A stretch of 7,622 bases of DNA from Oscillospiraceae bacterium (lineage in GTDB: Bacteria > Bacillota > Clostridia > Oscillospirales > Ruminococcaceae), in the NCBI GenBank assembly GCA_900752625.1, contig CAADWC010000063.1, positions 1 through 7,622 of the forward strand. The letters run 5' to 3'. The notes below the pieces were generated by a model. It was not told where the DNA came from, did no database searches, and worked only from the letters and a program-made list of their open reading frames with translations. Position 1 is the first letter of the stretch. Each line of letters opens with the position of its first letter. Position numbers and translations under genes: made by a program. Positions 5,930-7,622 of the stretch are shown here, one piece after another.

Positions 5930-6071
5930 ATGGACACGCTTTACGTCCGAAAAATGCGTCAGCTTTAACGGGTTCACGGCAACATAGGTATGTTAGCAAA
6001 GTCGGACGCCGCTGTCTGTTTCATAGCGCAGGTGTTTGCGGCTAAGACGGCAGAAATCTGCGGTACGCCAT
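5930..6071 (+). ncRNA. Candidate structured RNA between purE and purC
   Basis: The 208-nt gap between purE and purC has no plausible ORF but is rich in complementary segments. ATGG (5930-5933) can close with CCAT (6068-6071). CGTCCGA (5944-5950) pairs perfectly with TCGGACG (6002-6008) and encloses an AACAT/ATGTT hairpin (5981-5994) with an AGGT loop. GCCGC (6008-6012) pairs with GCGGC (6038-6042), and GCAG (6050-6053) with CTGC (6058-6061). Alternatives compete: GCGTC (5956-5960) with GACGC (6005-6009), and GCCG..TCT (6008-6017) with AGACGGC (6045-6051). Competing helices suggest a regulatory switch or processed RNA in the purine mRNA. I see no intrinsic terminator in the gap, and 6072-6100 is simply AT-rich. 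It matches no riboswitch consensus I recall. Confidence 0.38.
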
Positions 6072-6115
6072 TTGTTACGAAATAAAATTTGTATATTTAT
6101 TAGGAGGAATCATAA

Positions 6116-6838
6116 ATGGAAAACATCGTAAAAACTGAACAGCTCTACGAGGGCAAGGCAAAGAAAGTATTCGCAACCAACGACCCTGATCTTGTTATAG
6201 TTGACTACAAGGACGACGCCACGGCTTTCAACGGCGAAAAGAAAGGCACTATCATGGGCAAGGGCGCTATCAATAATAAAATGACTAACCTTATGCTGAG
6301 CATGCTGGAAAAAGAAGGCATTCCTACTCACTTTGTAAAAGAAATAAGCGACAGAGAAACCATCGTGAAAAAGGTTGAGATCGTTCCTCTTGAGGTTATT
6401 GTAAGAAACGTTGCCGCAGGAAGCTTTTCAAAGAAGCTGGGCATAGCCGAAGGAACTCCGCTTAAGCAGCCTACACTTGAATTCAGCTATAAGTGCGACG
6501 AACTTGGCGATCCATTTATAAACAAGTACTACGCCCTCGGTCTTGATCTTGCCACCGAGGAAGAGATCGAAGACATCACAAAGTACGCTTTCATGGTAAA
6601 CGACTTTATGGTTAAGTTTTTCAAAAAGGTAAACGTTGATCTTATCGACTTCAAGATCGAATTCGGAAGATTTCACGGAAAAATCATTCTTGCCGACGAA
6701 ATATCTCCCGATACCTGCCGTTTCTGGGATTCGACAACTCACGAAAAGCTTGACAAGGACAGATTCCGCAGAGATATGGGCGGCGTAGAGGACGCTTATC
6801 AGGAAATGATGAAGAGAGTTACCGGCGCCGAGCTTTGA
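6116..6838 (+). CDS. purC: Phosphoribosylaminoimidazole-succinocarboxamide synthase (SAICAR synthetase)
   Basis: PurC joins CAIR, the PurE product, to aspartate using ATP, giving SAICAR. The 240-residue protein has the normal single-domain bacterial length and all the family landmarks: YEGKAKKVF (11-19) in the ATP-binding N-terminal lobe, [12 protein letters not shown] (33-44), [12 protein letters not shown] (93-104), and the C-terminal signature [17 protein letters not shown] followed by CRFWD (184-205). Start ATG 6116 follows AGGAGG (6102-6107) with 8-nt spacing. It ends in TGA, and a 69-nt gap leads to purF. Co-transcription with purE is likely from the order and strand, although the gap holding the candidate RNA is large for an operon. 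Confidence 0.97.
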   Translation: MENIVKTEQLYEGKAKKVFATNDPDLVIVDYKDDATAFNGEKKGTIMGKGAINNKMTNLMLSMLEKEGIPTHFVKEISDRETIVKKVEIVPLEVIVRNVAAGSFSKKLGIAEGTPLKQPTLEFSYKCDELGDPFINKYYALGLDLATEEEIEDITKYAFMVNDFMVKFFKKVNVDLIDFKIEFGRFHGKIILADEISPDTCRFWDSTTHEKLDKDRFRRDMGGVEDAYQEMMKRVTGAEL

Positions 6839-6907
6839 TTTCGGAAAGAAACATACCAACATTTTGACACATATTCAACCAATAATATTTAATAAGAGGT
6901 TCTGCTA

Positions 6908-7622
6908 ATGTTTGATTCTATACATGAGGAATGCGGTGTTTTCAGTATTTATACCGATAAAACAAGCGACGTTGCCGCACAGACTTACGTCGCTCTTTAC
7001 GCCCTCCAGCACAGAGGGCAGGAAAGCTGCGGGATCGTTGTCAACGACGACGGAGTTTTCAGATATCATAAAAATCTCGGTCTTGTAAATCAGGTGTTTG
7101 ACAAGGATACGCTTGCACGGCTTGGAAATGGCAATATCGCTATAGGTCATGTGCGCTATTCCACCACCGGAAACTGTAACGCCACAAACGCACAGCCGCT
7201 GGTGGTACGCCATGTCAAGGGGCCGCTGGCTATAGCCCATAACGGCAACCTTACAAACGCCCGGGAGCTGCGTGAAAAATACGAAAACAAAGGTATGATA
7301 TTCCACACCACAAACGATACCGAAGTGATCTCATATGCCGTTACCGAAGAGAGGCTTAACGCTCCGTCGATCGAGGCGGCTGTGGAAAGAACAATGGACA
7401 AGATCAAAGGCGCATATTCGCTTGTGATAATGTCTCCCACAAAGCTTATAGCAGTAAGGGATCCGAACGGCTTCAGACCCCTTTCTCTCGGAAAGATCGA
7501 CGGCGGCTAGGCAGTTTCTTCGGAAACCTGCGCCTTTGACAGTATAGGAGCCGAATTCATCAGGGATATCAAGCCGGGGGAAATTGTTATTATCGACAAA
7601 AACGGACTGCGCTCCGTTGAAA
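6908..7622 (+). pseudogene. purF: Amidophosphoribosyltransferase, interrupted by an in-frame TAG at codon 201 (3' end outside window)
   Basis: PurF commits PRPP to purine synthesis: its N-terminal Ntn glutaminase domain releases ammonia that the C-terminal PRTase domain attaches to PRPP. The short MFDSIHEE propeptide precedes nucleophile Cys9. Further glutaminase motifs are ALQHRGQESCGI (32-43), GHVRYSTTG (80-88), HNGNLTN (111-117), TNDTEV (135-140) and RDPNGFRPLSLG (184-195). TAG at 7508-7510 then ends the frame after GKIDGG. The same frame resumes with [20 protein letters not shown] and KPGEIVIID, a clear PurF continuation, so there is no frameshift. Homologues such as B. subtilis PurF have Tyr at the TAG position (GDAYVVASETCAF), one base from TAG. 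As read, the product would lack the PRTase domain and be inactive. It may be a real nonsense mutation, a base error, or a readthrough site. AAGAGG (6894-6899) lies 8 nt before the ATG. Confidence 0.9.
7505..7534 (+). other. Stem-loop with UUCG tetraloop starting directly after the purF TAG
   Basis: GCAGTTTC (7511-7518) pairs with GAAA (7523-7526) and CTGC (7528-7531), with one bulged C. The TTCG loop is closed by C-G, the exceptionally stable UUCG type. GGC (7505-7507) can also pair with GCC (7532-7534), which would leave the TAG codon as a 3-nt bulge in a longer stem. The same bases encode the conserved VSSETCA segment, so the fold may be coincidental. Confidence 0.45.

Noticed and set aside
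5971..6003. c-di-GMP-I (GEMM) riboswitch fragment
   Set aside because: The CACGGCAAC...GCAAAGTC stretch vaguely resembles one half of the aptamer, but the second conserved half (GGTAGGTAGCGGGG-like) is absent.
6428..6862. 144-codon minus-strand ORF
   Set aside because: It is antisense to purC, with no family motifs; the purC frame explains the sequence.
6864..6893. TTGACA-18-TTTAAT promoter for purF
   Set aside because: The hexamers are good, but transcription would start near 6900, past the ribosome-binding site at 6894-6899, which would give a leaderless message; probably chance in AT-rich DNA.
1..7622. CRISPR array, insertion sequence, integrase, tRNA or rRNA gene
   Set aside because: No direct-repeat array, transposase-like frame, cloverleaf or rRNA-like segment was found on either strand.

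Overview
The window reads as a piece of an endospore-forming member of the Firmicutes, most likely Clostridia. The reasons are a complete spoIIE, a clostridial-type purE-purC-purF purine cluster, strong AGGAGG ribosome-binding sites, frequent ATA and AGA codons, and AT-rich promoters between genes of moderate GC. The assignment to Clostridia is inference; no rRNA or other marker is present to place it further.

Left half, minus strand. Positions 1-900 hold the first 300 residues of glycogen branching enzyme (glgB), cut by the window edge. A 298-bp leader (901-1198) carries a plausible sigma-A promoter, an inverted repeat at the expected transcription start, and a hairpin over the ribosome-binding site. 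Next is spoIIE (1199-3481), the membrane phosphatase that activates sigma-F. It is preceded by a promoter with an unusually long 21-bp spacer and two sequences resembling Spo0A boxes. rsmA/ksgA (3650-4516), the 16S rRNA dimethyladenosine transferase, has its own strong TTGACA-17-TAAAAT promoter.

Right half, plus strand. A small 83-residue protein of unknown function (4713-4964) diverges from rsmA. The purine cluster follows: purE (5410-5907), purC (6116-6838) and the start of purF (6908 to the window end). These encode N5-CAIR mutase, SAICAR synthetase and PRPP amidotransferase. Two non-coding stretches stand out. The first is a promoter, folded leader and strong intrinsic terminator ahead of purE (5020-5308), which also holds a possible 43-codon gene. 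The second is a roughly 140-nt stretch between purE and purC (5930-6071) with several competing helices. Neither matches a riboswitch class I can recognise.

The most notable anomaly is an in-frame TAG at codon 201 of purF (7508-7510). It replaces a tyrosine found in homologues, and the conserved PurF sequence continues in the same frame after it. A stem-loop with a C(UUCG)G tetraloop begins directly after the TAG. The stop may be a nonsense mutation, a sequencing or consensus error, or, less likely, a readthrough site. TAG also ends three of the five complete conventional genes here (spoIIE, rsmA and the small gene), which argues against genome-wide reassignment of the codon.
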